Part shown: piece after piece, positions 54,759-64,000 of the stretch
Layout of the letters: each line of letters starts with the position of its first letter
How positions within the stretch are numbered: the first letter of the stretch is position 1
Assembly: GCA_947069175.1 (NCBI GenBank)
Contig: CAMTDV010001633.1
Location: forward strand, 59,874,102-59,938,101
DNA length: 64,000 bases
DNA from: Scalesia atractyloides
Lineage: Eukaryota > Streptophyta > Magnoliopsida > Asterales > Asteraceae
Direction: 5' to 3'
Made by a program: the position numbers and the translations under genes
Notes under the pieces: generated by a model
What the model was told of the DNA's origin: nothing
The model's input: the letters and a program-made list of their open reading frames with translations, nothing else
Database searches by the model: none

Positions 54759-55075
54759 AAGGCAAAACATAAAGCAGCAGCATCACCAGTCCTTGAAAGG
54801 GGACATGTGCTTACAAGAAGTGTCATATTTTGATGCTTCAGGAAAGCCCAGGACCACGATGGCCTGGGTACCAATGTCTTACTAATCCCTATTTTTCAGG
54901 GACAACCAAGGAGGAGCTGTTGACGCTCCTTGGATGTTGATAGCGGTTTTTCCAGAGACTTAACGGGTAATATCTCACTGTTGCAAAAGGTTTTATTCTT
55001 GCAGTTGATATGTTTCCTTGGAGGAGATAAGTGTGGTAAGATAAGATCAACGAAAAAGGTACAATTTAAATTTTG
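54759..55075 (+). pseudogene. Protease remnant of element B
   Basis: Around 54930-55060 a frame-disrupted copy of the copia aspartic protease start can be read (AGCGGTTTTTCCAGAGAC for SGFSRD, then LTGNISLLQK). The catalytic Asp codon is damaged. No integrase or RT follows, so pol ends here. Confidence 0.6.
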
Positions 55076-56770
55076 TGCGTTAATCTTATTATTGATTAGT
55101 CTTTAATCAGATGACAGAACGGTTAAGCAAAAACAACAAAAATATTTTCATTTTCTCACAATTTTCTTGTGTACATACTTTCTGTTATTAGGTAAATGTA
55201 CGCATAAGATTTATGCACAAATTTAGGGGGATAGAAAGAGTCACCTGTATATATTCATAGCTTTAGTATAAGAAAAAGAGAAAAATCCAAAAAGAGTTTG
55301 TTGCGTATTAGACATTGTGTTAGGGGGATACACAAGAAATTGGTGATGATCCTAAAACAATGCATATATGGGAAATGAAATGAATATTCATAATAAAGGG
55401 TTTGACCAACACATGTAAGGTGCTATAGCTGAAAAGACTAGGATCTAATGTGATATGTCGATAGGCTTGACGCTCAAAGTGATAAAAGATACCAAGTGAT
55501 ACAAACATAACGAACTATGTATCATGTGGGTAACATACCATCGGCGTATGATTTTGTGGTCTTAAATCTTGCATTGATAGATAGCCAATGTCTAAGGTTT
55601 CGGGTCTTTATGCTGTTGAGTCATCCAGGGATATCATGGTTGTCCTTCTGTTGCATCCATATTATATGCAGAACTAGGCACAGTCAGAATATCTTAAAAG
55701 AGCCAAAAAGGCCAAAAACCTTAAAGGAAGATAAACTCAAGATGAGTGAATTCCATTAAGCTAAAAAGCTAAATTCGTACCAAAAAGGTATTTGCCTAAC
55801 CCTCGTTGGAAATTCTATTGGTCACTATGTTGTACGAGCGTACTGACCTGTTCACCAATAGTCCGACGTTGTAAATTCTATTGGTCACTATGAACTCAGT
55901 ATACTCACCTGCTACGATGAATCGTTGTTCTTACCTTGATCGCGAGGGTATGTCATGGTATGGGACACACTGGTATAATAGTGTAATATTACCCTAAGCG
56001 TATCACGAAGTTGAAAAATGAAAGTTGAGCGTTAGGTTTAAGAGGACAAATATATTGGCAATCACTAAGACCAGTCTAAATAAGTTCGTGTTGCAAAATG
56101 TTCCTTGGTCTGCCTGAAAACGATTTTGATCCCATTGCAATTGTAATTGTATATTGTAACTGTTTAAGTAAGTTTCTGCGTTTCAGTTTATGTTTTCATA
56201 TTAAAAGGAAATTAAAAAGATTGGAAAATCCAAAAATAGTGTCCTGTTTATTTGTTTAATTAAAAATTATTAACCGTTCTTGAAGATTTGACTGATCATC
56301 AAAAGATAAAATTTGAATTTTGATCCGAGTACAATTACTTGGATGTACCGAGTGTTCATGTGGTACTTTTCTCTGTTGATATAGAAATGTTTGCTTATGG
56401 ATTTCTGAGCATGTGCAGAGCTTGATTTATATCAAGAAACAGGGGTTGATGAAGATTGAGATGTCGTTGGTTGCAGACAAAGTATGAAATATCGTGACAA
56501 AGTGTACAAGAGTCAGAAGAATCAGATACAAGTCATTATCTGACAATGATAGTACCTTTGAAGAAGTACCAGTGAACCTGCTTGAAAGAGAGAAGATTGA
56601 CAAAGAAAAGAGTTGACGAGAATCATCCTCTTGCATTCTTTTCAACAAAATTTTCAAGCAAAGCTGATCGTGATTAAAAAAATAGAAGACCCAAGTTTGA
56701 GAATGAAGACATGAAGTATCTTCCCACAGAGGCTGATGAAGACTACAGTTTGATAAAGATAACATAAACC
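55076..56770 (+). other. 3' non-coding region of element B with several polypurine tracts
   Basis: TAGGGGGATA-type tracts lie near 55225, 55320 and 56771. Words shared with element A (for example TTTAAGAGGACAAATAT near 56038) show that both carry a related 3' region in place of pol. No gene seen. Confidence 0.55.
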
Positions 56771-56780
56771 TAGGGGGATA
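56771..56780 (+). other. Polypurine tract of element B
   Basis: TAGGGGGATA directly before TGTAAGG of the 3' LTR. Confidence 0.7.
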
Positions 56781-57150
56781 TGTAAGGCCATATAATTGGG
56801 TAGGTTTACGCTGATCTTTATCAAACCCAATTTTAAGCTATTGGGCTTAGTTTTCTAGTGGGTTGGATAGTTTAGGAATAAACCATGTGGGCTAATTAGT
56901 GTTTTGGGCTTTGGTTAGGCCATGTGGGCCAAGTTCTTAGTGGACCCTATATAATGTTTTGTTTATTCATTATTAGGGTTAAGCCTCATTGTTACAGAGA
57001 ATTTCTAGAGAGAGCTAGGGAGGCGATTTGGTTGTTGTTACCAGACGGTTTTGCTAGTAATAGTAATAGAATAGTGTGCAAGGTTTAAAAGTATTTTTGG
57101 TGTTCACTAGAAACATCAATTTCTTCTGGTGTTTTGGATTGTGTGGGCTC
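56781..57150 (+). mobile_element. Probable 3' LTR of element B, right end degraded
   Basis: Starts TGTAAGGCCATATAATTGGG and shares TACCAGACGGTTT and GTAGGTTTACG/GCG blocks with the LTR at 50978, but the two are strongly diverged and CTTACA is missing at the right. It may be an old partner LTR or the LTR of a related element. It runs straight into gag C. Confidence 0.5.
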
Positions 57151-57901
57151 TGTGTTTAAGAGCGATAGTTGTTCTGACATTTATTTTTGTTCTATTTGCG
57201 TGGATTTAAATTCTGTTGTTTTGCCAAATAAAACTGATAAATCCAAGAATCTATTGGTAAAACGAACAAAAGAAATTGATAAGTCAAAATACATTCCACA
57301 AAGATCGAAATCGAAAAAATCATGTAAACAAAATCCTGTTTCGAAAAAGCAAAATAGACATGTTTCGCCTGTACATCAGGATCCACACAAGTCCTCAAGT
57401 TCTGCAAAGACTGATGGATCTCAAGCAAAGCCACAAGTGAAACGACAAATATGTTACACGTGTGGCATTGCTGGACACATTGCAAGAAACTATCAGCATC
57501 GTCCTGATAAATTCAAAGAAGGGGAGCGTCAGAAGGCTCCAAAAGGAAATCTCAGATCTTCAAAACAGGTAAAGACTCAAGGATCTAAGCCTGTTGAGAA
57601 GATGAATTCCAAGGTGAAGCCTTCCGATGATGAGTGGAACAGAGCTAAACAATTGAAACTAAAAAGCAAAAATTCTGTTCCAAACTGTAATCCATCTGTG
57701 TCCAAGGCATCCAGGAAATTGGAAGTGCCTAAATCAGTTTGGAAGCCAAGACGTCATGCTCCAGTCAGTTTTCCCAAGTCCTTGCACTTCAATATTAAAC
57801 TTGTTTATTCTGAAGAAAATTTGGTTTGGACACATGTGACTTATGTCAATGCACAGGGTGTACCCACTGTTACTATAGGTTGGGTACCAAAATCTAACTA
57901 A
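57151..57901 (+). pseudogene. Gag C-terminal part of copia element C
   Basis: The frame has a Lys/Ser-rich stretch, a zinc knuckle CYTCGIAGHIARNYQH (57452-57499) whose last cysteine is tyrosine, and ends IGWVPKSN-TAA, the usual Gag end of this lineage. The capsid half is missing where element B's LTR abuts. Pol follows in another frame 10 bases later. Confidence 0.8.
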
Positions 57902-57911
57902 TCCCGCATGT

Positions 57912-60278
57912 GTGCAGGAACGGCTATGGAGGGTTGTCATTCGACTCTGGGTCATTGACAGTGGCTGTTCTAGGCATATGACTGGTGACTTATCTCAGCT
58001 TTTTAATCTTGAGGATTTTAATGGCGGATATGTCTACTTTGCGGGAGGTGAAAAAGGAAAGATTACGCAACGAGGTACAGTCAAGAATGGTGATCTCTGT
58101 TTCAAGGAAGTCAACTATGTTCCTGAGCTGAAGCATAGTCTGCTGAGTGTTTCCCAGATCTGTGACAACGGTTACTCTACTCACTTCACTGATAAACATT
58201 GCTTAATTCTAAAGCCAGGAATGGTTATTCCTGACGAGTGGATTTTACTGAAATCTGACCGAAAAGGCAACGCTTATGTCATAGACATGAATAGACCACC
58301 TGCTAAAAGTGTTGCCTGTCTGTTTACCAAAATCTCTGAACACAATGCTATGCTGTGGCATCGTCATTTAGGACATTCAAATGTCAAAAATCTTAACCGT
58401 CTTGTGAAACTGGGGTTGGTAAGGGGTCTACCAGTGAAGGATTTCATAACTTTTCATAAATGTGTTTCCTGTGCCAAGGGTAAACAACATCGAAAACCTC
58501 ATTTTCCTAAAACTGTCAACACAATTAACTGTGTGATGCAGCTTCTTCACATGGATCTCTTTAGTCCTGTGAATGTGCTCAGTCTGTCAGGGAAGTCTTA
58601 CTGTTTAGTGATTACTGATGATTACTCATGTTTTACTTGGGTTTTCTTCTTAGTTAATAAAAGTGAGACTGCAGAATTGATCAGACTAGCAAGAAAGTGA
58701 GAGCAATTCAAAGCGACAATGAAACCGAATTCAAGAATGCTGAGTTGAATTTCTTTGATGCTTAGCGGGGGATTTCCAGACAATACAGTGCTGCTAGGAC
58801 TCCTCAACAAAATGGTGTTGCTGAAAGAAGGAATCGAATCCCGATTGAAGCAGCGCGTACGATGCTGTGTGATTCCAAACTTTCAGTATTCTTCTGGGAT
58901 GAGGCTGTCAATACTGCGTGCTGTGTACAAAATAAAGTTATTATAAACAAGGCTCGCATGAAGACACCTCACGAGGTGATGTTTGGCAAGAAACCCTATG
59001 TTGGGCACTTTAGAGCTTTCGGTTGCCCGTGTACTCTATTGCACTTGTAATCCATACTGAAGTTTGATGCTAGGGGAGATGAATGCTACTTCATTGGTTA
59101 TGCTGGAAAAGCGGCACCTGAAAACAAGACAGCTTACAGAGTGTACAACAAAAGGACTAGACAGATTGTGGAGTCTTTTGATGTACAGTGGCTCGAAGAA
59201 AATCAAACGGATGCTGGAAACGGGCCATTTACTCTTTATGATTATTCTTATTTGTTTAAATCCTTTGGAATTCTTGATGATCCTCCTGCTGTTCATGCAG
59301 GTACCTCGGGTCCTTCGAATGTTGTTTCTCAACCCTCAATTATTCCATATACGCTGAAGAAGAGGGGGATGTTGAAGTTGAGGGGGATCCTACGACTGTG
59401 GGGGATCGCACGACTGCAGCTTCATCTTCAACATCTGATACCGAGAATCAAACTGCTACTAACCATACAAATGTTCTTAATGAAGAAGGGGAAGCAGCAG
59501 ATTTGTCTGACAATGAGGACGAGTTATATGATCAAACAGACTTGTTTGATGGTCAAATTTCCAATGAGTTTGTTGCTGATGGATCAGAGGAGGAAGAAAT
59601 TATTGATCAGAATGAATCAGTGGCAGTTGAGAATCTGAACAATTTGCCACCTACTGGAACTGCTCTTGAAATTGCTATTCCTACAAGTGTCCAGCGTGAT
59701 CATCCCATTGAAAATGTGATTGGACCTGTAGGAGCTGGAGTGTTGACCAGGAGTCAATCAGGAGTGATTAATAATTGTTTGTTTTCATGTTTCATCTCAC
59801 AAATAGAGCCAAAGACAACAGATATGGCTCTTCAGGAACCTAGCTGGGTAGACGCGATGCAGGATGAGCTGAATCAGTTTGAAAAGTTGAAGGTGTGGAA
59901 GCTGGTTCGGTTGCCCGCTGGAAAGAAATCACTCGGAACTCGATGGGTCTATCGAAACAAACGGGACGATAGTGGAGTGATAGTTCGAAATAAAGCAAGA
60001 CTGGTTGTTCAAGGATTCAGAAAAATTGAGGGCCTTGATTATGATGAGGTGTATGCTCCTGTGGCCAGATTGGAAGCGATATGAATTTTTTTGGCATACG
60101 CATCTTTCATGGGATTCAAGGTCTACCAAATGGATGTCAAGACGGCTTTTATCTATGCCAAAGTCAAAGAAGAGATCTATGTGAAGCAGCCGCCTGGTTT
60201 CGTTGATAAAAAGTGTCCCCGTCATGTTTATAAGCTTTACAAGGCCTTGTATGGGTTGCATCAGGCTCCTCGTGCTTG
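57912..60278 (+). pseudogene. Element C pol, first part: protease, integrase, N-terminal RT
   Basis: Protease WVIDSGCSRHMTG (catalytic DSG at 57957) is intact. The GAG-pre-integrase finger follows (WHRHLGHSN ... CVSCAKGKQH). The integrase core has HMDLFSP and VITDDYSCFTW, but TGA at 58698-58700 and a deletion remove the loop before the second catalytic segment (IQSDNETEFKNA). Further breaks lie at about 58765 and 59047. An acidic linker precedes RT (from about 59818: SWVDAMQDELNQFEKLKVWK, GTRWVYRNKRDD), with TGA at 60082. QMDVKTAFIYA leads to the solo LTR insertion at 60284. PR-IN-RT order defines Ty1/copia. Confidence 0.9.
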
Positions 60279-60466
60279 GTATGTGTAACATCCCTCAAAA
60301 ACGGATTTACCAAACCCGCTCCGTTTATTAACCGAACAATCAGTTAAAAATTTCGTTGCGAATTTAATGCCCAAAATAATTTTAAACGATACATAATTAA
60401 TTATTATATGGGAATATATAATTAGTTTTTGAAAAACTGTTAAAAATCAGAAAATAAAAATAATAT

Positions 60467-60547
60467 GGCCCTGCCGGGTTTCGAACCCGGGTCAGTCAGC
60501 CGGTCAACACAACTTAACACTCAACCTTTTAACCACTGCGCCACTGA
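60467..60547 (-). repeat. tRNA-like module, minus strand, in the solo LTR
   Basis: Minus strand has A-box-like TGGCGCAGTGGTT and B box GGTTCGAAACC with a perfect 5-bp T stem (CCGGG-TTCGAAA-CCCGG). Same position in the LTR as 28323-28401. Confidence 0.78.
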
Positions 60548-61245
60548 TGATTCTTGTTAATTATTAGAATCAATTAATTCATAACATGTTTTCCCGAATT
60601 CAAAACCGGCGCCCAAATTTCAGTCGTCGGAAATCCCGGCGATCTCGCGAGATTTAACGATATCTTCAGTTATAACGTAAACATTTACTAGGACATCGGT
60701 TATAACCGACGCCTGAGTCCGCGACACAAGTTATAACCGCCGGAGGATTTCTAACCGACGAATCAAGTCGGAAATAGGACCAAATTCATCGACGATTTGC
60801 CTTATAAATACCCCCTCGAACCTCTGCAAGCTTTTTCGCTCAAAACCGCACCTTTACCCGACGTAATTCCATTCGCCGGAAAATTTCTTTACCTCGCCGG
60901 AAAACCGAGCCCTTCACTTCTGAGCCTTACTGAACCCCCTGAGCATATACCGAAGTCACCCACATCCTTTTCAAGCTTGCTGAAGACTCTCTGCCGCAAG
61001 ACACACGACGCCGGAATCTGTTGCTGTCGCCGGAGTTCTGCCGGAGAAAACAGAGGAGTCCAGTCGGTATACCTTACGCCTAATTTCTCTTTCTTTTTAT
61101 TTATATCTCACCTGTAATTAACTGAAAAACGCTAACGAACATGATTAAAGACTTCGAACCAGTCAGTCATCGTTTCTGGTTAAAATCAACGAAGAAGACG
61201 AAGTTTCTGTAGTGTTTAAGTATAATTAAAATCAAGTTATAACTC

Positions 61246-61355
61246 GGGTTAGACACACAGTCCAGCGGTGGACTGTGTGCATAATAAACACGTAAACGTC
61301 TCGAGTTCGAATCTTGTCCCACGCACGCTGCCTTAATAAAAATGTCTTTTTTTTT
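61246..61355 (+). repeat. tRNA-like unit 1 of the solo LTR array
   Basis: Perfect 11-bp hairpin at 61254-61279 (loop GCGG), B-box-like GAGTTCGAATC at 61303-61313, T9 run at 61347-61355. Confidence 0.82.
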
Positions 61356-61417
61356 GTTAACCGAACCGGAGTCACCGCTGATATATGTTAAGTTTAATAA
61401 TAACCGGAATAATAACC

Positions 61418-61523
61418 AAGTTAGACACACAGTCCAGTGGTGGACTGTGTTTATGTTTAAATCACAGGACACGAGTTCGAGTCCGGGGTACTGCACCGAG
61501 TCGGACAATTATCTAACTTTTTT
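61418..61523 (+). repeat. tRNA-like unit 2 of the solo LTR array
   Basis: Hairpin CACACAGTCCA-GTGG-TGGACTGTGTT, B box GAGTTCGAGTCC near 61473, T6 run at 61518-61523. Starts 172 bp after unit 1. Confidence 0.8.
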
Positions 61524-61587
61524 AAATAAGTCAGAAATGAAAATACTTAGTTTGTATTTAAGTATAATAAAAATCGGTTTATATAAC

Positions 61588-61691
61588 AAGTTAAACACAC
61601 AGTCCAGCGGTGGACTGTGTGTTAACTCAACCCACAGGTCCCGGGTTCGAGACCTGTGGAGCGCACCGGTCCGATTCAGTAAAATCTTTTT
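61588..61691 (+). repeat. tRNA-like unit 3 of the solo LTR array
   Basis: Perfect 11-bp hairpin, B box GGGTTCGAGACC near 61643 inside a second hairpin (CACAGGTC/GACCTGTG), T5 run at 61687-61691. Starts 170 bp after unit 2. Confidence 0.8.
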
Positions 61692-61756
61692 AGAAATAAA
61701 TTGATTTTCGGATTAATCTAATTAATATATAAATATAATTAAAAACAGAAATATTT

Positions 61757-61931
61757 CGGGTTAGACACGTAGCTCAGTTGGTAGAGCTGCGTGCACGCGT
61801 ACGGGAGGTCTCGGGTTCGAGCCTCACTCAGCGCACATATACACGCATACGAACCGGTCAAGGTCAAAGTCAAATTCAAAGTCAAAGTCAACGGTCAACG
61901 GTCAACTGTAGCAAAAAAATCAATTTTTTTT
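61757..61931 (+). repeat. tRNA-like unit 4 of the solo LTR array, best A/B boxes
   Basis: TAGCTCAGTTGGTAGAGC, B box GGGTTCGAGCC at 61813-61823, T8 run at 61924-61931. Starts 170 bp after unit 3. It matches 29574-29652 at all but one or two positions over about 100 bp. Confidence 0.84.
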
Positions 61932-62941
61932 ATTATTTTTATTTATTTATTTTATTTAAAAATCAATTAAAAATACTTAAAAATAACATTTTTAAGGTTA
62001 GAAAATAGCCTTAAACTCACAAAAATACACCCAACAATCCTACTAAAATGGATTAATAAAATCCGTTTACTTACCGAACCATAATGCTATTTATCTAGGT
62101 TAATTTCACTCGTGGTTAAAACCACTTCGCGTGCATTCAACATCATCAACCGAACGCACCCACTGTGAGTGAATCTTACAACTCCCCCTTTTTAATTACA
62201 CGTTTTGGGGTGTGTCATGTGTCACAAAATAATTAACTCGTTTATTTAAACTTGTGCCATACCATATCGTGATCTAAACTTAGATTGTTTATATTGTTGT
62301 GATTATGTATTTCATTTTGTCAACTTGTATGAAATTCATTCATTAAGCCCATCAGTTCCTCGTGGGAGACGAGTGAGCAACGCGTGCCTCAAAACCAATC
62401 CATTATTATTCATGTGTGTATTGTTGAGTTTATATTGTTGGTAGTTATGTCTTTCATATTATCATGGTTATGCAATTCATTCATTAGGCCCATCAGTTCC
62501 TCGTGAGAGACGAGTTGAGCAACGCGTGCCTCTAAACGATCCTTTATTGTTCATGTGTGTATTGTTTAATATTAAATTGATTTATGAATAAGTTTACGTC
62601 TATTTTTACTCATGTGTGGTTGTGCACTTTATTTCATAATCAATTAAATAAACTTGTTCAAATGTTTTCCATAGGATTCACTCGCCAACTTTTTGTTGAT
62701 CCAAAAACCCTTTTACACATGATACAGGTGAACAGGATGAAGCAAGGAAAACATAGGAAATGCCTTAGAAGAAAACAAAGAAGCTTAGATTGATGTTAGG
62801 TCATGATGTAATTATGGTTGTAAACTTCCTATTAAATTGTATTAATGAATATGAAACGTATAATAAATGTCATGAGCTTTGATGATAACCCAATCATGCC
62901 CCGGTCACCTATTCCGCTGCGGGTCGGGGTGTGACAGTATG

Positions 62942-63991
62942 CTACACTGACGGAGCATTTGCTGGCAAATGGATACACTCGTGGTGTCATTGATCAGACA
63001 CTGTTTATTCGAAAAGTTGACGAAGATCAACTCTTAGTGCAAATCTATGTGGATGACATTATCTTTGGATCCACTAGTGAAGCACTGTGCAAGGAATTCG
63101 AAGAAGTGATGAAGAAGCAATTCGAAATGAGTGCTTTGGGTGAGCTGAATTTCTTTTTCGGTTTGCAAGTTCGTCAAGATTCCAAAGGAATACTGATTCA
63201 TCAAGGGAAATACGTTGACAAAATTATAGCTAAATTCAAACTTCAGGATGCGAAACCTGCAAATACTCCGATGGCAGAAAGACAAGTGATAACTAAAGAT
63301 CTGGAAGGGGAAGCTGTTGATGAGACGTTGTATCGGTCGATGATTGGTTCGTTGATGTATTTGACGGCCAGTAGACCAGACATTATGTTTGCTGTGTCAA
63401 TGCGCACGATATCAGGCTTCTCCTAAACTTTCTCATTTAAATGCTGTTTAGAGAATCTTTCGGTATTTCAAGGGCAGGCCTCGGCTTGGTCTTCTGTATC
63501 GAAAAGAATCTCCGTTTGATCTATGTGCTTTCTCTGATAGTAACTTTGGAGGTACAGGTATGAACATGAAGTCCACGTCAGCTGGATGCCAGTTTCTGGG
63601 GGATCGTCTCATATCCTGGCAATGCAAGAAGCAGCAGACTATATCTCTGTCCACTGCAGAAGTTGAGTATGTTGTTGCTTCAGCATGTTGCTCCCAGGTT
63701 ATCTGGATACACCACCAGCTAGCTGATTATGGTTTGAATTTCTTTCAAACTCCTATCTATTGTGACAATGATGCCGCTATTCAAACAGTGAAAAATCCGG
63801 TATATTTTTAAAAAACCAAGCACATTGCCATAAAAAGTCATTTCATACGTGACTCTTTCAACCAGGGACTCATTACTATGAATCAAATTCATACTGATGA
63901 CAATGTCGCAGATATTTTTACAAAACCGGTTGATAAAGCACGTTTTCTCACTCTTCTCGAACTTCTGAAAATGGTCGATTTTGAGGATTGA
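62942..63991 (+). pseudogene. Element C pol, second part: RT palm and RNase H
   Basis: After the solo LTR the RT resumes (EHLLANGYTRG), with the catalytic YVDD at 63046-63057, FFFGLQVRQDSKGILIHQ and YRSMIGSLMYLTASRPDIMF. A frame break near 63405-63430 follows. RNase H reads AFSDSNFGGTG, STSAGCQFLG, QQTISLSTAEVEYV and YCDNDAA, has a TAA at about 63809-63811, then ends DIFTKPVDKARF ... ED-TGA at 63989-63991. The 3' end and LTR of element C are outside the window. Confidence 0.9.
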
Positions 63992-64000
63992 ACGTGGTCA

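Larger units (their letters stand above)
60284..62936 (+). mobile_element. Solo LTR of the G1 family, 2653 bp, TSD GTATG, inside element C RT
   Basis: Begins TGTAACATCCCTC and ends GGTCGGGGTGTGACA, with perfect 5-bp duplications GTATG at 60279-60283 and 62937-62941. The reading frame of the copia RT stops at the left side and resumes at the right side exactly at the duplication. It carries one minus-strand and four plus-strand tRNA-like modules. A repeated phrase with CCCATCAGTTCCTCGTG lies near 62347 and 62488. Confidence 0.96.

Overview
The window looks like repeat-dense nuclear DNA from a flowering plant. Supporting signs are initiator-Met tRNA primer-binding sites, long Tekay-like Ty3/gypsy LTRs, Sirevirus-like Ty1/copia coding regions, Helitrons, hAT and Mutator-like MITEs, tRNA-headed SINEs, and host genes with short phase-0 introns and plant-type peptides. 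The repeat style recalls Asteraceae (lettuce/sunflower/chrysanthemum group). That placement is an inference from familiarity, not a search result.

Left part (1-13.2 kb). The 3' end of a pol-less Sirevirus-like copia element (gag remnant, several polypurine tracts, LTR 2597-3142) abuts a truncated gypsy LTR and a Helitron terminus. A genuine four-exon host gene lies on the minus strand (5813-6615; 177 codons, possibly MEE59-like). It is followed by a SINE, a 600-bp hAT MITE with an 8-bp TSD, a 556-bp Mutator-like foldback MITE with a 9-bp TSD, and a 3.1-kb solo LTR with TSD TGGCC that carries an internal 684-bp tandem duplication.

Middle part (13.2-28 kb). This is the least retrotransposon-rich stretch. 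A candidate Helitron (13308-15992) holds kinase-like and unrecognised exon fragments. A better-supported Helitron (17671-22475, minus strand) carries fragments of five unrelated genes, all in its own orientation: a papain-type cysteine protease, a PAA2-like copper P-type ATPase, Sec61 beta, a group-I bZIP and a UPL3-like HECT ligase. An 845-bp hAT element with perfect TSDs, two SINE copies, a small secreted-peptide gene of PIP type (25157-25417) and Tat-like LTR debris follow.

Right part (28-64 kb). Nested retrotransposons fill this part. Gypsy element G1 (5' LTR 28139-30801, decayed gag-pol to 34686) is interrupted by copia element D. D is interrupted by a complete but dead Tekay-like gypsy element G2 (36742-47812, TSD TATCA). 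Next come a pol-less Sirevirus-like element B (50978 to about 57150) and a full but mutated Sirevirus-like gag-pol C (57150-63991). The RT of C is split by a 2653-bp solo LTR of the G1 family with TSD GTATG.

Two unusual systems stand out. First, LTRs of the G1 family hold a tandem array of about 170-bp units. Each has a tRNA-like A-box/D-arm hairpin, a B box and a downstream T-run, so each resembles a small Pol III unit inside a Pol II retroelement LTR. Second, palindromes with the core TTCG-NN-CGAA are repeated many times in LTRs and leaders of elements from both the gypsy and copia superfamilies, mostly just upstream of the LTR TATA boxes and again in the transcribed leader. None of the retroelement coding regions seen is intact.
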